Shown: positions 26,967 through 35,757 of the stretch, one piece after another | Numbering within the stretch: the first letter of the stretch is position 1 | How the letters are laid out: each line of letters begins with the position of its first letter | Translations under genes and position numbers: made by a program | Source of the DNA: Humidesulfovibrio sp. | Lineage (GTDB): Bacteria; Desulfobacterota; Desulfovibrionia; Desulfovibrionales; Desulfovibrionaceae | Assembly (NCBI RefSeq): GCF_031082295.1 | Contig: NZ_JAVHLD010000003.1 | Coordinates: 122,277-186,276, forward strand | Length of the DNA stretch: 64,000 bases | Reading direction: 5' to 3' | Notes under the pieces: generated by a model | Databases searched by the model: none | The model's input: only the letters and a program-made list of their open reading frames with translations | Told to the model about the DNA's origin: nothing

Positions 26967-27713
26967 TTACCGTCCTTCATCTGGACTCGCCGCCCGAGGA
27001 GGATCCCCACGGAGCGAATCCAGGGCAACACGTTTCAGAACGGGGTGGATGATATAGTAGGTGCGCCCCGCGCCTGGGGTCTGCGCCTCTTCGTCAAACC
27101 GCCCTGTCCGCAGCCACTGCTCCAGGCAGCGCACAAGCAGGTCAGCGCGAATGGCATTGTCGTAGCATTTGTCCACGTCCACCCCAGGCAGGGGCGCCGG
27201 GTAATCGCGCCTGGCCACTATCGGCCCCAAGTCTATGCCTGCCGAGAGCAGGATTGCGCTCACCGCGCAGGCCCCCTCCAGCAATATGCTGTAATAGATC
27301 GTGGTGCTGCCCCTGTACTCCGGCAGCCTGCCCGCGTGCAGGTGCAACAGAGGCACTCCAAGCCCCAGCACCTCCTGGCCGACTATCTGCCCCCCGTAAC
27401 CTGCGTACACCACCAATGCGGGGTTGAGGGAGGCGAGGGCGGACACGACCTCCGGGCAATTTACGCTCGTCACCTGCGCATGCACCACCTCGTCCGCAAT
27501 CTGCGCGCAGGTAGCAGCCAAGGGAATACGCAAATCCGCAAAAAACAGCGGCGCGTCCGGCCATGGGGGCGGCCCTTCAGCACGAGGTTCACCATGCCGC
27601 GCGGCATCACCCATGAGCACCGCTCCGCGCAGGTTTAAACCCGCCTCGGCCAGAGCCTGCGCATAATACTGGGCCCGCGTGTTGGGCGCGGCCAACAGCA
27701 CCACGCCACTCAT
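26967..27713 (-). CDS. Formyltransferase-family protein
   Basis: The 248-residue sequence has a formyl-transferase N-domain core: LNPALVVYAGYGGQIVGQEV, LLHLHAGRLPEYRGSTTIYY with the HxGxLPxYRG motif, and SAGIDLGPIVARRDYP for the DxGxI segment. The catalytic Asn-His-Asp set of methionyl-tRNA formyltransferases is partly visible (HAG and IDLG). It probably moves a formyl or related one-carbon group to an amine on a nucleotide sugar or small precursor. It overlaps the radical SAM gene upstream (ATGA) and stops two bases before the unknown gene downstream. It is not closely similar to the other formyltransferase at 4405-5046. Confidence 0.75.
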   Translation of the reverse strand: MSGVVLLAAPNTRAQYYAQALAEAGLNLRGAVLMGDAARHGEPRAEGPPPWPDAPLFFADLRIPLAATCAQIADEVVHAQVTSVNCPEVVSALASLNPALVVYAGYGGQIVGQEVLGLGVPLLHLHAGRLPEYRGSTTIYYSILLEGACAVSAILLSAGIDLGPIVARRDYPAPLPGVDVDKCYDNAIRADLLVRCLEQWLRTGRFDEEAQTPGAGRTYYIIHPVLKRVALDSLRGDPPRAASPDEGR

Positions 27714-29536
27714 TTATCCCCCCCGTGTTCAAGCGCCGCCACGAAGTCGGCTTCGCGCCCCAGGAGCCAGGCCGCCTTCCCGCGCCACGACTCAGGCACG
27801 GAAGCGGCACGCGCGCACACGGTGTCGAGCAGCTTGAGCAGCGCGTTCAGATAGCTAAGGCAGGAGGTCTTCACGTAGGCCTCCTGCAGCAGCACGCCGA
27901 ACGCGACATAACGATCCAGGCGCAGATAGTCGCCCTTGTCCGCGGCGCGGCAGTCGGCGGCGTAGCTCCCGTAGACACGCTTGGTCACCTCGAAGCGCTG
28001 CACCAACCGGTCGAGCAGTTCCAGGGCCTCGGATCCGTCATTTCGCGCCAGTCCCCGCCGCAGGGCGGCAAACAACACGCCGGACTCGCCCGGAAGGATG
28101 ATGGCCGACGATATGTCTTCCGCTACCCGCTCCGGTGCCTGCTCCGGCCCCAGGGCGGCCAGGGCCCTTCGGCGGCTGTCACGCCAAGCTTCCAGAAACC
28201 CCGGCCCGGTGCACTGGGCAAACTGGTAGGTGTTTGGCCTCTCCAGCAAGGGACCGGAGGCATAAGGATAGACCGCCTGGCCTGGTGCAAAACCCTGCAG
28301 GACGCCCGCGACGGCTCCCCGCATGTCGGCCAGGGGCTCGCGCTTGAGCAGAAACGCCGGCAGGTAGGCCCTGCGCGAGGCCGTGAGCGGCAAGCTGCCC
28401 GGCATGTCCGCAAAGGGCGCCAGGCCGGAAAGGCCGTGCAGCAGGATGTACTTGGGGTCCAGCCCGTCGCAGTAGTCCATGGCCGCGCAGTTCCGGCAGA
28501 GCGCCGGAAAGACCTTGAAGGCGTCGCCGCGCTCGGCCACGATGTCCACATTCCCGTCGGCGCCGAAATCCAGCCGCCGCTCGCCGCGCTTCAGGGCATA
28601 AATATGTCGCGGAGCGTCCACGGGCACGGGCAACGGCTCGGCGCAATATTCCGGCTCGCGGTCAGAGTTTCCCGCCCGGTTCATCCACTCATGCGGGTCG
28701 TGGTGCACGCCCACCACGCCCACGATGTGCCGCACAAGCTCCGGCGCGGCGCACAGGGGCAGGTAGCGGATGGTCACGGCCACCCCGGCGGCGGAAAGAA
28801 TCTCCACGGCGCGCTCAAGCGGCCCCTTGATGTCCGGGTAGCCGGCCTGCAGCCCGGCGATGCTCGCGGGGGAATCCCAGCGGTAGTAGGCGTTGAAGAC
28901 GATGAAATTGTGGTGGTACACCCCGCGCGCGGCGGAGAGCCTGGCGATGTCCGGCAGCTCGGCCACGTTGCCCGCGTGGATCACCGTGTTGGCGCTGTAC
29001 TGGAACCCGAGCCCGTCCAGGGCGTCCATGGCCGCCAGGACCTTCTTAAGCGAGCCCCGGGTGGCCGCGTGGAAGCCTTCCTCCGTGGACGAATGCAGCG
29101 AGAACAGGAAGTCCGTGGTCCCGGCCTCAAGCAGGGCGTCCAGCAGGCGCTCCCGCCCGCCGCCGGGCTGCATCAGGAACTGCCCCAGGGTGATGACGCG
29201 CACGCTCATGCCTCGCTCCCGCGCGCGGCGCACCATGTCCGGCAGGCCCTTGTGCATGGTGGGCTCGCCGCCGGTGATGTCGAAATTGATGAGGCCGTGT
29301 CCGGCCATGAGGTCGATGATGCGCAAGCTGTCTTCGGTGGAGCGGAAACTGGCGTGGCGCAGGGCGGCATGCTGACCGGAGGGCTGGCCTTTGCCCCCGG
29401 AGGCCGCCTCGGCCATGAAGCTGTAGTAGCAGAAGCGGCAGGAGTGGGCGCACTTGAGCCCCACGTCGAGCACGCCGCTTCGCGAGAGCTCCCCGGGGGG
29501 ATGAAAGAGGGCGTCGGAACCGAGGACGCCGCTCAT
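27710..29536 (-). CDS. Radical SAM protein with SPASM-like cysteine cluster
   Basis: The start at 29536 gives an ATGA overlap with fcl and 608 residues. An open frame extends further upstream but only through the fcl region. The cluster motif is very near the N-terminus: C29-x3-C33-x2-C36 (KCAHSCRFC). ITGGEPTMHKGLPDMV is the GGEP motif that contacts SAM. A later cysteine set (FPALCRNCAAMDYCDG) looks like an auxiliary-cluster, SPASM-type site. Residues ~420-608 are helical and unassigned. It lacks a B12 domain, unlike the other three radical SAM proteins here. The substrate is unknown; sugar or amino-acyl modification is likely from the context. Confidence 0.82.
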   Translation of the reverse strand: MSGVLGSDALFHPPGELSRSGVLDVGLKCAHSCRFCYYSFMAEAASGGKGQPSGQHAALRHASFRSTEDSLRIIDLMAGHGLINFDITGGEPTMHKGLPDMVRRARERGMSVRVITLGQFLMQPGGGRERLLDALLEAGTTDFLFSLHSSTEEGFHAATRGSLKKVLAAMDALDGLGFQYSANTVIHAGNVAELPDIARLSAARGVYHHNFIVFNAYYRWDSPASIAGLQAGYPDIKGPLERAVEILSAAGVAVTIRYLPLCAAPELVRHIVGVVGVHHDPHEWMNRAGNSDREPEYCAEPLPVPVDAPRHIYALKRGERRLDFGADGNVDIVAERGDAFKVFPALCRNCAAMDYCDGLDPKYILLHGLSGLAPFADMPGSLPLTASRRAYLPAFLLKREPLADMRGAVAGVLQGFAPGQAVYPYASGPLLERPNTYQFAQCTGPGFLEAWRDSRRRALAALGPEQAPERVAEDISSAIILPGESGVLFAALRRGLARNDGSEALELLDRLVQRFEVTKRVYGSYAADCRAADKGDYLRLDRYVAFGVLLQEAYVKTSCLSYLNALLKLLDTVCARAASVPESWRGKAAWLLGREADFVAALEHGGDK

Positions 29537-30495
29537 GCCCCGTACCTGCTCAAAAAATCCTGATACGCTGCGGCGATGCCCTCGCGCAGGGCCACGCGGG
29601 GCCGCCAGCCCAGCGCGAATATGCGCGAGGCGTCGAGCACCTTCTTGGGAGTGCCGTCTGGCCGGGAGGAGTCGTACGCAAATCCCCCCCGGAAGCCAAC
29701 GACTTCCGCCACCACGCGCGCCATGTCTGAAACGCTCATCTCCTCGCCGCTGCCCACGTTGATCAACGGCAGTCCGCCCTGGCCAAGCAGCGCACCAAAG
29801 GTTTCCTGCGGGAGTCCCATGAGCATGACGCAGGCCCCGGCCATGTCGTCGCTGAACAGGAACTCGCGCCGGGCGTCCCCTGTGCCCCAGATCACGACCT
29901 CCGCATCCCCGCGCGCCTTGGCCTCGTGCATCTTGCGGATGATGGCCGGGATGACGTGGGAGTTCTCCAGGTCGTAGGTGTCGCCGGGGCCATAGAGGTT
30001 CGTCGGCATGGCCGCCAAAAACCGCGTGCCGTACTGGCGGTTGTAGCTGGCGCACATCTCGATGCCCGCGATCTTGGCCACTGCGTAGGCCCGGTTGGTG
30101 GGCTCCAGCGGGCCGGTGAGCAAATGCTCCTCGCGCATGGGCTGGGGGCAGTGGCGCGGGTAGATGCAGCTGGACCCGAGGAACAGCAGGCGGTCCACCC
30201 CGGCGGCCCAGGCCTCGTGGATGACGTTGGTCTGGATGGCCAGGTTGTCGCGGATGAACTGGGCCGGGTAGGTGCTGTTGGCGTGGATGCCGCCGACCCT
30301 GGCCGCGGCCAGGAACACGTGGTCCGGCCGCTCGGCCTGGAAGAAGGCGCGCACCGCGGCCTGGTCCGTGAGGTCAAGCTCGGCGTGGGTGCGGGTGAGG
30401 ACATTGGCGTAGCCCGCCGCCGCAAGCGCGCGCGCCAGGGCCGAGCCGGCCAGGCCCCGGTGTCCCGCCACGTAGATTCTGCTGTCCTTGCGCAT
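29533..30495 (-). CDS. fcl: GDP-L-fucose synthase-like epimerase/reductase
   Basis: The 320-residue product opens RIYVAGHRGLAGSALARAL, the GDP-fucose synthase form of the Rossmann motif, and has FLAAARVGGIHANSTYPAQF and LFLGSSCIYPRHCPQPMREE with the catalytic Ser/Cys region. YAVAKIAGIEMC supplies YxxxK. It epimerises C3 and C5 and reduces C4 of GDP-4-keto-6-deoxy-mannose. It lies ten bases after gmd in the same direction, the usual gene pair. In Campylobacter-type capsules, Gmd/Fcl relatives can instead act on GDP-heptose, so the sugar could be fucose or a deoxyheptose. Confidence 0.9.
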   Translation of the reverse strand: MRKDSRIYVAGHRGLAGSALARALAAAGYANVLTRTHAELDLTDQAAVRAFFQAERPDHVFLAAARVGGIHANSTYPAQFIRDNLAIQTNVIHEAWAAGVDRLLFLGSSCIYPRHCPQPMREEHLLTGPLEPTNRAYAVAKIAGIEMCASYNRQYGTRFLAAMPTNLYGPGDTYDLENSHVIPAIIRKMHEAKARGDAEVVIWGTGDARREFLFSDDMAGACVMLMGLPQETFGALLGQGGLPLINVGSGEEMSVSDMARVVAEVVGFRGGFAYDSSRPDGTPKKVLDASRIFALGWRPRVALREGIAAAYQDFLSRYGA

Positions 30496-30504
30496 CAGCC
30501 GTCC

Positions 30505-31593
30505 CTACTCGTTGTTCTGGCAGACGGTGTACCCGTGCTTCTTCACCAGCGCGTCGCGGCGTGCCTCGTTCAAATCCTGGCTTGCCATCTCCGCCACAAG
30601 CTCGCCGAAGCTGGTGCGCGGGGTCCAGCCCAGGCGCTCGCGGGCCTTGGCGCCGTCGCCCAAGAGGGAGTCCACCTCGGTGGGCCGGAAGTAGCGCGGG
30701 TCCACGGCCACGCGGCAGACCCCGGCGGCGTCATGGGCCTTCTCCTCAAGCCCCTCGCCGCTCCAGGACAGCTCCAGGTCCAGCTCCTTGGCCGCCGCGT
30801 CGACGAAGTCGCGCACGCTCCGCTGCTGGCCCGAGGCGATGACGAAATCGTCCGGCGCGTCCTGCTGCAGCATGAGCCACATGGCCTCCACGTAGTCGCG
30901 TGCGTGGCCCCAGTCGCGCTTGGCCGAGAGGTTGCCCAGGTACAGGCGGTCCTGCACGCCCAGCTTGATGCGGGCCAGGGCGCGGGTGATCTTGCGGGTG
31001 ACGAAGGTCTCGCCGCGCACCGGGGACTCGTGGTTGAAGAGGATGCCGTTGCAGGCATACAACCCGTAGGCTTCGCGGTAGTTCACGGTGATCCAGTAGG
31101 CGTAAAGCTTGGCCACGGCGTACGGGCTGCGCGGATAGAAGGGGGTGGCCTCGGTCTGCGGGGTTTCGCGCACCAGGCCGTAGAGCTCGCTGGTGGAGGC
31201 CTGGTAGAAGCGGGTCTTCTTCTCCAGGCCCAGGATGCGGATGGCCTCCAGCACGCGCAGGGTCCCCAGGGCGTCGGAGTTGGCGGTGTATTCCGGCTCC
31301 TCGAAGGACACGGCCACATGGCTCTGGGCCGCCAGGTTGTAGATCTCGTCAGGCTGGACCTTCTGGATGATGCGCAAGAGGCTCATGGAGTCGGTCATGT
31401 CGCCGTGGTGCAGGATGAACCGGCGCTCGGACTCGTGCGGGTCCTTGTACAGATGGTCGATGCGGGCCGTGTTGAACAGGGAGCTGCGCCGTTTGAGGCC
31501 GTGCACGGTGTAGCCCTTGCAGAGCAGCAGCTCCGCCAGATAGGCCCCGTCCTGGCCGGTGATGCCGGTGATGAGTGCGACCTTTGGCGTCAT
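30505..31593 (-). CDS. gmd: GDP-mannose 4,6-dehydratase-like protein
   Basis: The ATG at 31593, with GAGGGA upstream, gives 362 residues. The sequence starts [20 protein letters not shown] with the GxxGQDG motif typical of Gmd, then [18 protein letters not shown], and [20 protein letters not shown] for Yxxx[19 protein letters not shown] is also family-specific. It converts GDP-D-mannose to GDP-4-keto-6-deoxy-D-mannose, feeding Fcl next door. Length is normal for the family. Confidence 0.93.
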   Translation of the reverse strand: MTPKVALITGITGQDGAYLAELLLCKGYTVHGLKRRSSLFNTARIDHLYKDPHESERRFILHHGDMTDSMSLLRIIQKVQPDEIYNLAAQSHVAVSFEEPEYTANSDALGTLRVLEAIRILGLEKKTRFYQASTSELYGLVRETPQTEATPFYPRSPYAVAKLYAYWITVNYREAYGLYACNGILFNHESPVRGETFVTRKITRALARIKLGVQDRLYLGNLSAKRDWGHARDYVEAMWLMLQQDAPDDFVIASGQQRSVRDFVDAAAKELDLELSWSGEGLEEKAHDAAGVCRVAVDPRYFRPTEVDSLLGDGAKARERLGWTPRTSFGELVAEMASQDLNEARRDALVKKHGYTVCQNNE

Positions 31594-31677
31594 ATTCCCT
31601 CGCTCACCGCGCTGCGGTGCGTCCGTTTGGCTGCCGGGCGTGGCCGCCAAGCATTCATAATCATGCGTTTCATGGCG

Positions 31678-32691
31678 TCAGGAGTCAAGGAGCACCGCTC
31701 CCCGGCCGGTTGCGTGCCAGTCCCAGGCCGTGCGGATGATCTCCAGCACGTCGGTGTAGGCGGGCCGCCAGCCAAGCACCTTTTCCGCCAGCTCCGCCTG
31801 GGCCACCAGCATGGGCGGATCGCCCGCGCGGCGCGGCCCCATGGTGTGCGGCACCGCGCGGCCCGACACCGCCGCCACCGCCGCCAGCACCTCGGCCACG
31901 GAGGCTCCCCGGCCCGTCCCCAGGTTGAAGGCCGAACACGGGGAGGCATCGTTGGCCTCGCCCGACTCCAGGTAGCGCAGCGCGGCCACATGGGCCTGGG
32001 CCAGGTCCAGCACGTGCACGTAGTCGCGCACGGCCGTGCCGTCCGGCGTGTGATAGTCGGACCCGAAGACCTGGAGCGGCGGGCGCTTGCCCAGCGCGGC
32101 CTCCACGGCCAACGGGATCAGGTGCGTCTCCGGGTCGTGGTCCTCGCCCAGGCCGCCCTCGGGATCGGCCCCGGCGGCGTTGAAATAGCGCAGGCACACG
32201 GACCTGAGCCCATGGGCCAGACCGAAGTCGGCCATCATGCGCTCGCTCATGGCCTTGCTCACTCCGTAGGGATTCATGGGCGCCTGGGGGTGGCCCTCTG
32301 TCAAGGGCAAGGCCTGGGGCAGCCCGTACACCGCGCAGGAACTGGAGAAGACCATGCGCCCGCAGCCGTGGTCGCGCATGGCTTCCAGCAGGGTCAGGGT
32401 GCCTGCGGCGTTGTTGCGGTAATACTTGCCGGGGTCGGTGACGGACTCGCCCACGTAGGTGAAGGCCGCGAAATGCAGCACCGCCGAGGGGCGGTACTCG
32501 TCGAATGCGCGGTCCAGGGTTGCGCGGTCCAGAAGGTCGGCCTGCACGAACGGCCCGAAGCGCACGGCCCAGGGATGGCCGTAGACCAGGTTGTCCAGGG
32601 TGACGGGCGAATATCCGGCCTGGGCCAGCACCTTGCAGGTGTGGCTGCCGATGTAGCCTGCGCCGCCGGTAACCAGGATGTTTTCGGACAT
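31678..32691 (-). CDS. galE: UDP-glucose 4-epimerase
   Basis: The ATG at 32691 gives 337 residues, the normal GalE length; an upstream extension of the frame is low-complexity and rejected. Motifs are NILVTGGAGYIGSHTCKVLA, VTLDNLVYGHPWAV, FSSSCAVYG and NPYGVSKAMSERMM (YxxxK). GVRDY is represented by TAVRDYVHVLDLAQAHVAA. It interconverts UDP-Glc and UDP-Gal, possibly also the N-acetyl forms, supplying galactose-type donors to this locus. About 84 non-coding bases separate it from gmd. Confidence 0.93.
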   Translation of the reverse strand: MSENILVTGGAGYIGSHTCKVLAQAGYSPVTLDNLVYGHPWAVRFGPFVQADLLDRATLDRAFDEYRPSAVLHFAAFTYVGESVTDPGKYYRNNAAGTLTLLEAMRDHGCGRMVFSSSCAVYGLPQALPLTEGHPQAPMNPYGVSKAMSERMMADFGLAHGLRSVCLRYFNAAGADPEGGLGEDHDPETHLIPLAVEAALGKRPPLQVFGSDYHTPDGTAVRDYVHVLDLAQAHVAALRYLESGEANDASPCSAFNLGTGRGASVAEVLAAVAAVSGRAVPHTMGPRRAGDPPMLVAQAELAEKVLGWRPAYTDVLEIIRTAWDWHATGRGAVLLDS

Positions 32692-32705
32692 GCCTCGCTC
32701 GCTGT

Positions 32706-33548
32706 TCACGGTTGGGCCGGACGCTTGACTTGAACGCCCGAGGCCAGATGCTCCCGCGCCCGCCGCACCAGCACCTTGGACTCCTCCAGCAGGCGGTTCC
32801 AGCTTGAGGGCGCGTGGATGTCCACCTCGCGCTTGGCGTGGTCGCGCACGTTCATGAGCACCCGGGGGATGTGCGTGAAACGCGCCCCGCCCTCGGCGAA
32901 GCGCTGGAACAGTTCGTGGTCGTGGGCCAGCAGGGCCTCGTCGTAATAGCCGAAGCGGGCGTGCAGCTCGGTGCGGTACAGCTTGGCCACGCCGCACAGG
33001 TACCAGTCGCCGAAGCAGCGCTCGAACGAGTAGTCCGGCAGGCCGAAGCGCCGCACCACGCGCCCCGCGTCGTCCACGATGGCCATGTCGGCGTAGACGA
33101 AGTCCGCCCCGGCCTGGAGCGCGGCGACCATTTCCGTGACCATGGACGGCAGCAGGATGTCGTCGGCTGGAACATAGGTGCAGAACTCGCCGGTGGCCGC
33201 GCTGAAGCCGGTGTTCAGCGCCGGGGCCAGGCCCTTGTTCCGCTCGTGGTGGATGACCCGCAGCTCGCGCCCGGCCTGCGGAAAGCGCGGATGTTCCACA
33301 CGCTCGATGACGTTGGTCTCGGTGTTGAAATACGAGGCATAGGAGGTCGTGTCGTCCACCAGCGCGCGCTCGAAGTCGGCGATGGCCTGGGCAGTGCCGT
33401 CCGTGGACCCGTCGTTGACCAGGATGACCTCAAGGTTGTCGTAATCCTGAAACCAGATGGAATCTAGGCAGATGGGCAGGTACTGGGCCTGGTTGTAGAC
33501 CGGCACGACAAGGGTTACCTTGGGGAGGGTGACTTTGGGGCTGGACAC
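32706..33548 (-). CDS. Family 2 glycosyltransferase
   Basis: The 280-residue protein has the GT2 pattern: VTLVVPVYNQAQYLPICLDS, VILVNDGSTDGTAQA, the acidic FVYADMAIVDDAGRV and AHDHELFQRFAEGG near the base. It probably transfers one hexose in the cytoplasm. It is the first gene of the leftward block that carries galE, gmd, fcl and the phosphoramidate-like genes; 123 non-coding bases lie upstream of it. That gap contains two near-identical CGGGCCGGG segments but no clear promoter. Confidence 0.87.
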   Translation of the reverse strand: MSSPKVTLPKVTLVVPVYNQAQYLPICLDSIWFQDYDNLEVILVNDGSTDGTAQAIADFERALVDDTTSYASYFNTETNVIERVEHPRFPQAGRELRVIHHERNKGLAPALNTGFSAATGEFCTYVPADDILLPSMVTEMVAALQAGADFVYADMAIVDDAGRVVRRFGLPDYSFERCFGDWYLCGVAKLYRTELHARFGYYDEALLAHDHELFQRFAEGGARFTHIPRVLMNVRDHAKREVDIHAPSSWNRLLEESKVLVRRAREHLASGVQVKRPAQP

Positions 33549-33671
33549 TTGGCTCTCCTTGGCTGCGGTCAGTCAGGGGTTTCGACCGGGGTCGTGCGTA
33601 TCGGGCCGGGCGCATCGGGCCGGGGCGGAACTCCGGCCTCCAAGCCTCATCGGCCGTGCTGCGCCTTTGAT

Positions 33672-34553
33672 TTAGGGCGCCTTGGCGCGGTGCGCCGCGC
33701 CCGCAGCCCCAAGCTCCAGCCTGCGCTGGTCTCCCCCGTTCTGCAGCAGCACCTGCGCGGGCTCCACGGATACGAGCGTCCAGCCGCGAACCTGCTGGCC
33801 CAGGCGCAGGGACACTGCCGCTCCGTCCACTTGCAGCATGGCCAGGGGCCGCTCGCCGCCCGCGATGACGCCAACAAGCCGGAAGCCGTCCAGGCCCGGC
33901 CTCGGAGCGGGCCGCGCCGCAGGGGCTGCGACAGGCGCCTTCGCCGCTGGCCGGGCCGGGGCTGTGGCCGCCGTGGCCTTGGCTCCCTGGGCCGCCGTCG
34001 GCCCCATCGGCGGAACGCTCGCGGCCGCGCTCGCCTCCGGAGCTTCGGCCTGGCGCCCTGGCGCTGGCGACGGCATGGGCGACTCAGGCCGCACGGCCAG
34101 GCCCTGCACGCTCGGACCGCCCGAAAGCGGCGCGGAGGCGCTGATGAACGGAGCCCCGGCGCCCCCCCCCGCAGGCAGGCCCGCAACGGGCGGGACCGAA
34201 CCGGACAGGGACGACGGGGCCACGCTGGTGTCGGCCTGGGCAAAGGCGGCCTGGGTGGGCGCGGAGGCGTTCGCCGGCGGAACGGGCGCGGACGCGGCCT
34301 CGGGCACCACGATGGGCGCGGGCGGTTGTCCCAACGGGTAGAACAGCGAAGACTCCAGCCGCAGCACGTTGCGCTCAAGGATGATGCGCACGGGCGATTC
34401 CTCGCCGTAGGCCTGGCCCTGGGCGCGCAGCTCCTCGGGCGGGCGCAGGTTCGGCGCCGGCCGGGGCACGAAGCTCGTGACCAGGTAGGCCGCGCCCAGG
34501 CCGATGGCCGCGGGCAGGACCAGCTTGGGCAGCGTGCGCCAGACGATCTGCAT
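33672..34553 (-). CDS. gspC: GspC-like type II secretion inner-membrane protein
   Basis: The 293-residue protein has a short cytoplasmic N-terminus and one membrane helix at ~9-28 (LVLPAAIGLGAAYLVTSF). Then come VRIILERNVLRLESSLF, a long Ala/Pro/Ser-rich linker (~75-205), and a C-terminal homology region LDGFRLVGVIAGGERPLAML, VSLRLGQQVRGWTLVSVEPA and QVLLQNGG. The last part matches the GspC/PulC HR domain, which contacts the secretin GspD in the periplasm. No PDZ domain follows. It is separated from the other Gsp-like genes by an aminotransferase gene and pglB. Confidence 0.78.
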   Translation of the reverse strand: MQIVWRTLPKLVLPAAIGLGAAYLVTSFVPRPAPNLRPPEELRAQGQAYGEESPVRIILERNVLRLESSLFYPLGQPPAPIVVPEAASAPVPPANASAPTQAAFAQADTSVAPSSLSGSVPPVAGLPAGGGAGAPFISASAPLSGGPSVQGLAVRPESPMPSPAPGRQAEAPEASAAASVPPMGPTAAQGAKATAATAPARPAAKAPVAAPAARPAPRPGLDGFRLVGVIAGGERPLAMLQVDGAAVSLRLGQQVRGWTLVSVEPAQVLLQNGGDQRRLELGAAGAAHRAKAP

Positions 34554-34572
34554 GAGCCCCCCGGGCCTGCCC

Positions 34573-35757
34573 CTACCCTGCCAGGGCTTTGGCGATCTCT
34601 TGCTGCGCCTCCGCCGTGAGGTAGGGGTGCATGGGGATGCTGAAGATGCGCCCGGCCACGGCCTCGCTCACGGGCATGGCGCCGGGCTTGTAGCCCAGGT
34701 TGGCGAAGGCCGGCTGCAAGTGCAGCGGCACCGGGTAGTAGATGCTCGACGGCACCGAGGCCTTGCCCAGGCGCTCCAGCAGTTCCTGGCGCTGCGCGCC
34801 GGATTCCGCCTGGATGCTGTACTGGGCGTAGACCGAGACGTTGCCCCCCGGCACCACCGGCAGGGTCAGGCCGGGCAGGCCGCCCAGCAGCTCGGCGTAG
34901 CGCGCGGCCACTTCCTGGCGCAGGCGCACCTCGTCCTCGAAGATCTCGAACTTGGCCAGCAGCACCGCGGCCTGCATGGTGTCCAGCCGCCCGGTGATGC
35001 CCAGGCGCACGTTCTGGTACTTGTCCGCGCCCTGGCCGTGCACGCGGATGGACCGCAAGAGTTCCAGCAGCTCGGGGTCGTCGGTGAAGCACATGCCGCC
35101 GTCGCCGTAGCAGCCCAGCGGCTTGGCCGGGAAGAACGAGGTGCAGGCGATCTGGCCGAAAGAACAGGCCCGGCGCGTGGCGCCGGAATACTCGCTGGTG
35201 GCGCCGAAGGCCTGGGCCGCGTCCTCGATGACGAACAGCCCGTGCTCTGCGGCCACGGGCAGGATGGCGGCGTAGTCTGCCAGCAGGCCGAACAGGTCCA
35301 CCGGGATGACGGCCTTGGGCGTGAGCGGTCCGGCGGTCCCGGTCGCCTGGAGGGGCAGCGGGTAGAGCGAGGCGTCGGCTTTGCGCACCGCGCGCACGGC
35401 CTTGTCCAGCTGCGCCGGGTCCATGTTGTAGGTCGTGGGGTCCACGTCCACGAACACCGGCGTGGCGCCAAGAAGGGCCACCACCTCGGCCGTGGCCATG
35501 AAGGTGAAGGGCGGGCAGAACACCGCGTCGCCGGGGCCGACTCCCAGGGCCATGAGGGCCATCATGAGGGCGTCGGTGCCGGAGGCGCAGCCCACGGCGT
35601 AGCGCGTGCCGCAATACCCGGCCAGGCGCTCCTCAAGGCGGGCCACCTCGGGCCCGTTGATGTACGCGCCGGACTGGAGCACGGCCTGGATGCCGCTCTC
35701 CACCTCAGCCGCCACGCGGCGGTACTGGGTCTTCAGGTCGATGAAGGGGATGCTCAT
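34573..35757 (-). CDS. DegT/DnrJ/EryC1 aminotransferase (WbpE/VioA-like)
   Basis: The 394-residue enzyme starts MSIPFIDLKTQYRRVAAEVE, the typical WbpE/DegT opening, and has GCASGTDALMMALMALGVGP, FVIEDAAQAFGATSEY and the PLP-lysine segment FFPAKPLGCYGDGGM. WbpE-type enzymes aminate C3 of UDP-3-keto-GlcNAc(A), giving diamino sugars of the kind linked to protein by PglB in several bacteria. It overlaps the start of the next gene to the right: the pglB stop lies at 35754, four bases into this gene's start codon. That coupling to pglB suggests it makes a sugar of the N-glycan. Confidence 0.87.
   Translation of the reverse strand: MSIPFIDLKTQYRRVAAEVESGIQAVLQSGAYINGPEVARLEERLAGYCGTRYAVGCASGTDALMMALMALGVGPGDAVFCPPFTFMATAEVVALLGATPVFVDVDPTTYNMDPAQLDKAVRAVRKADASLYPLPLQATGTAGPLTPKAVIPVDLFGLLADYAAILPVAAEHGLFVIEDAAQAFGATSEYSGATRRACSFGQIACTSFFPAKPLGCYGDGGMCFTDDPELLELLRSIRVHGQGADKYQNVRLGITGRLDTMQAAVLLAKFEIFEDEVRLRQEVAARYAELLGGLPGLTLPVVPGGNVSVYAQYSIQAESGAQRQELLERLGKASVPSSIYYPVPLHLQPAFANLGYKPGAMPVSEAVAGRIFSIPMHPYLTAEAQQEIAKALAG

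Noticed and set aside
29926..32733. A 935-codon open frame on the plus strand across fcl, gmd and galE
   Set aside because: It is antisense to three well-conserved genes, has His/Gly/Val-rich low-information sequence, and results from high GC at third positions.
31594..33671. N-terminal extensions of galE and of the GT2 gene
   Set aside because: The added residues are arginine/glycine-rich and are not found before the Rossmann or GT2 motifs of these families; the internal ATGs fit the normal lengths.
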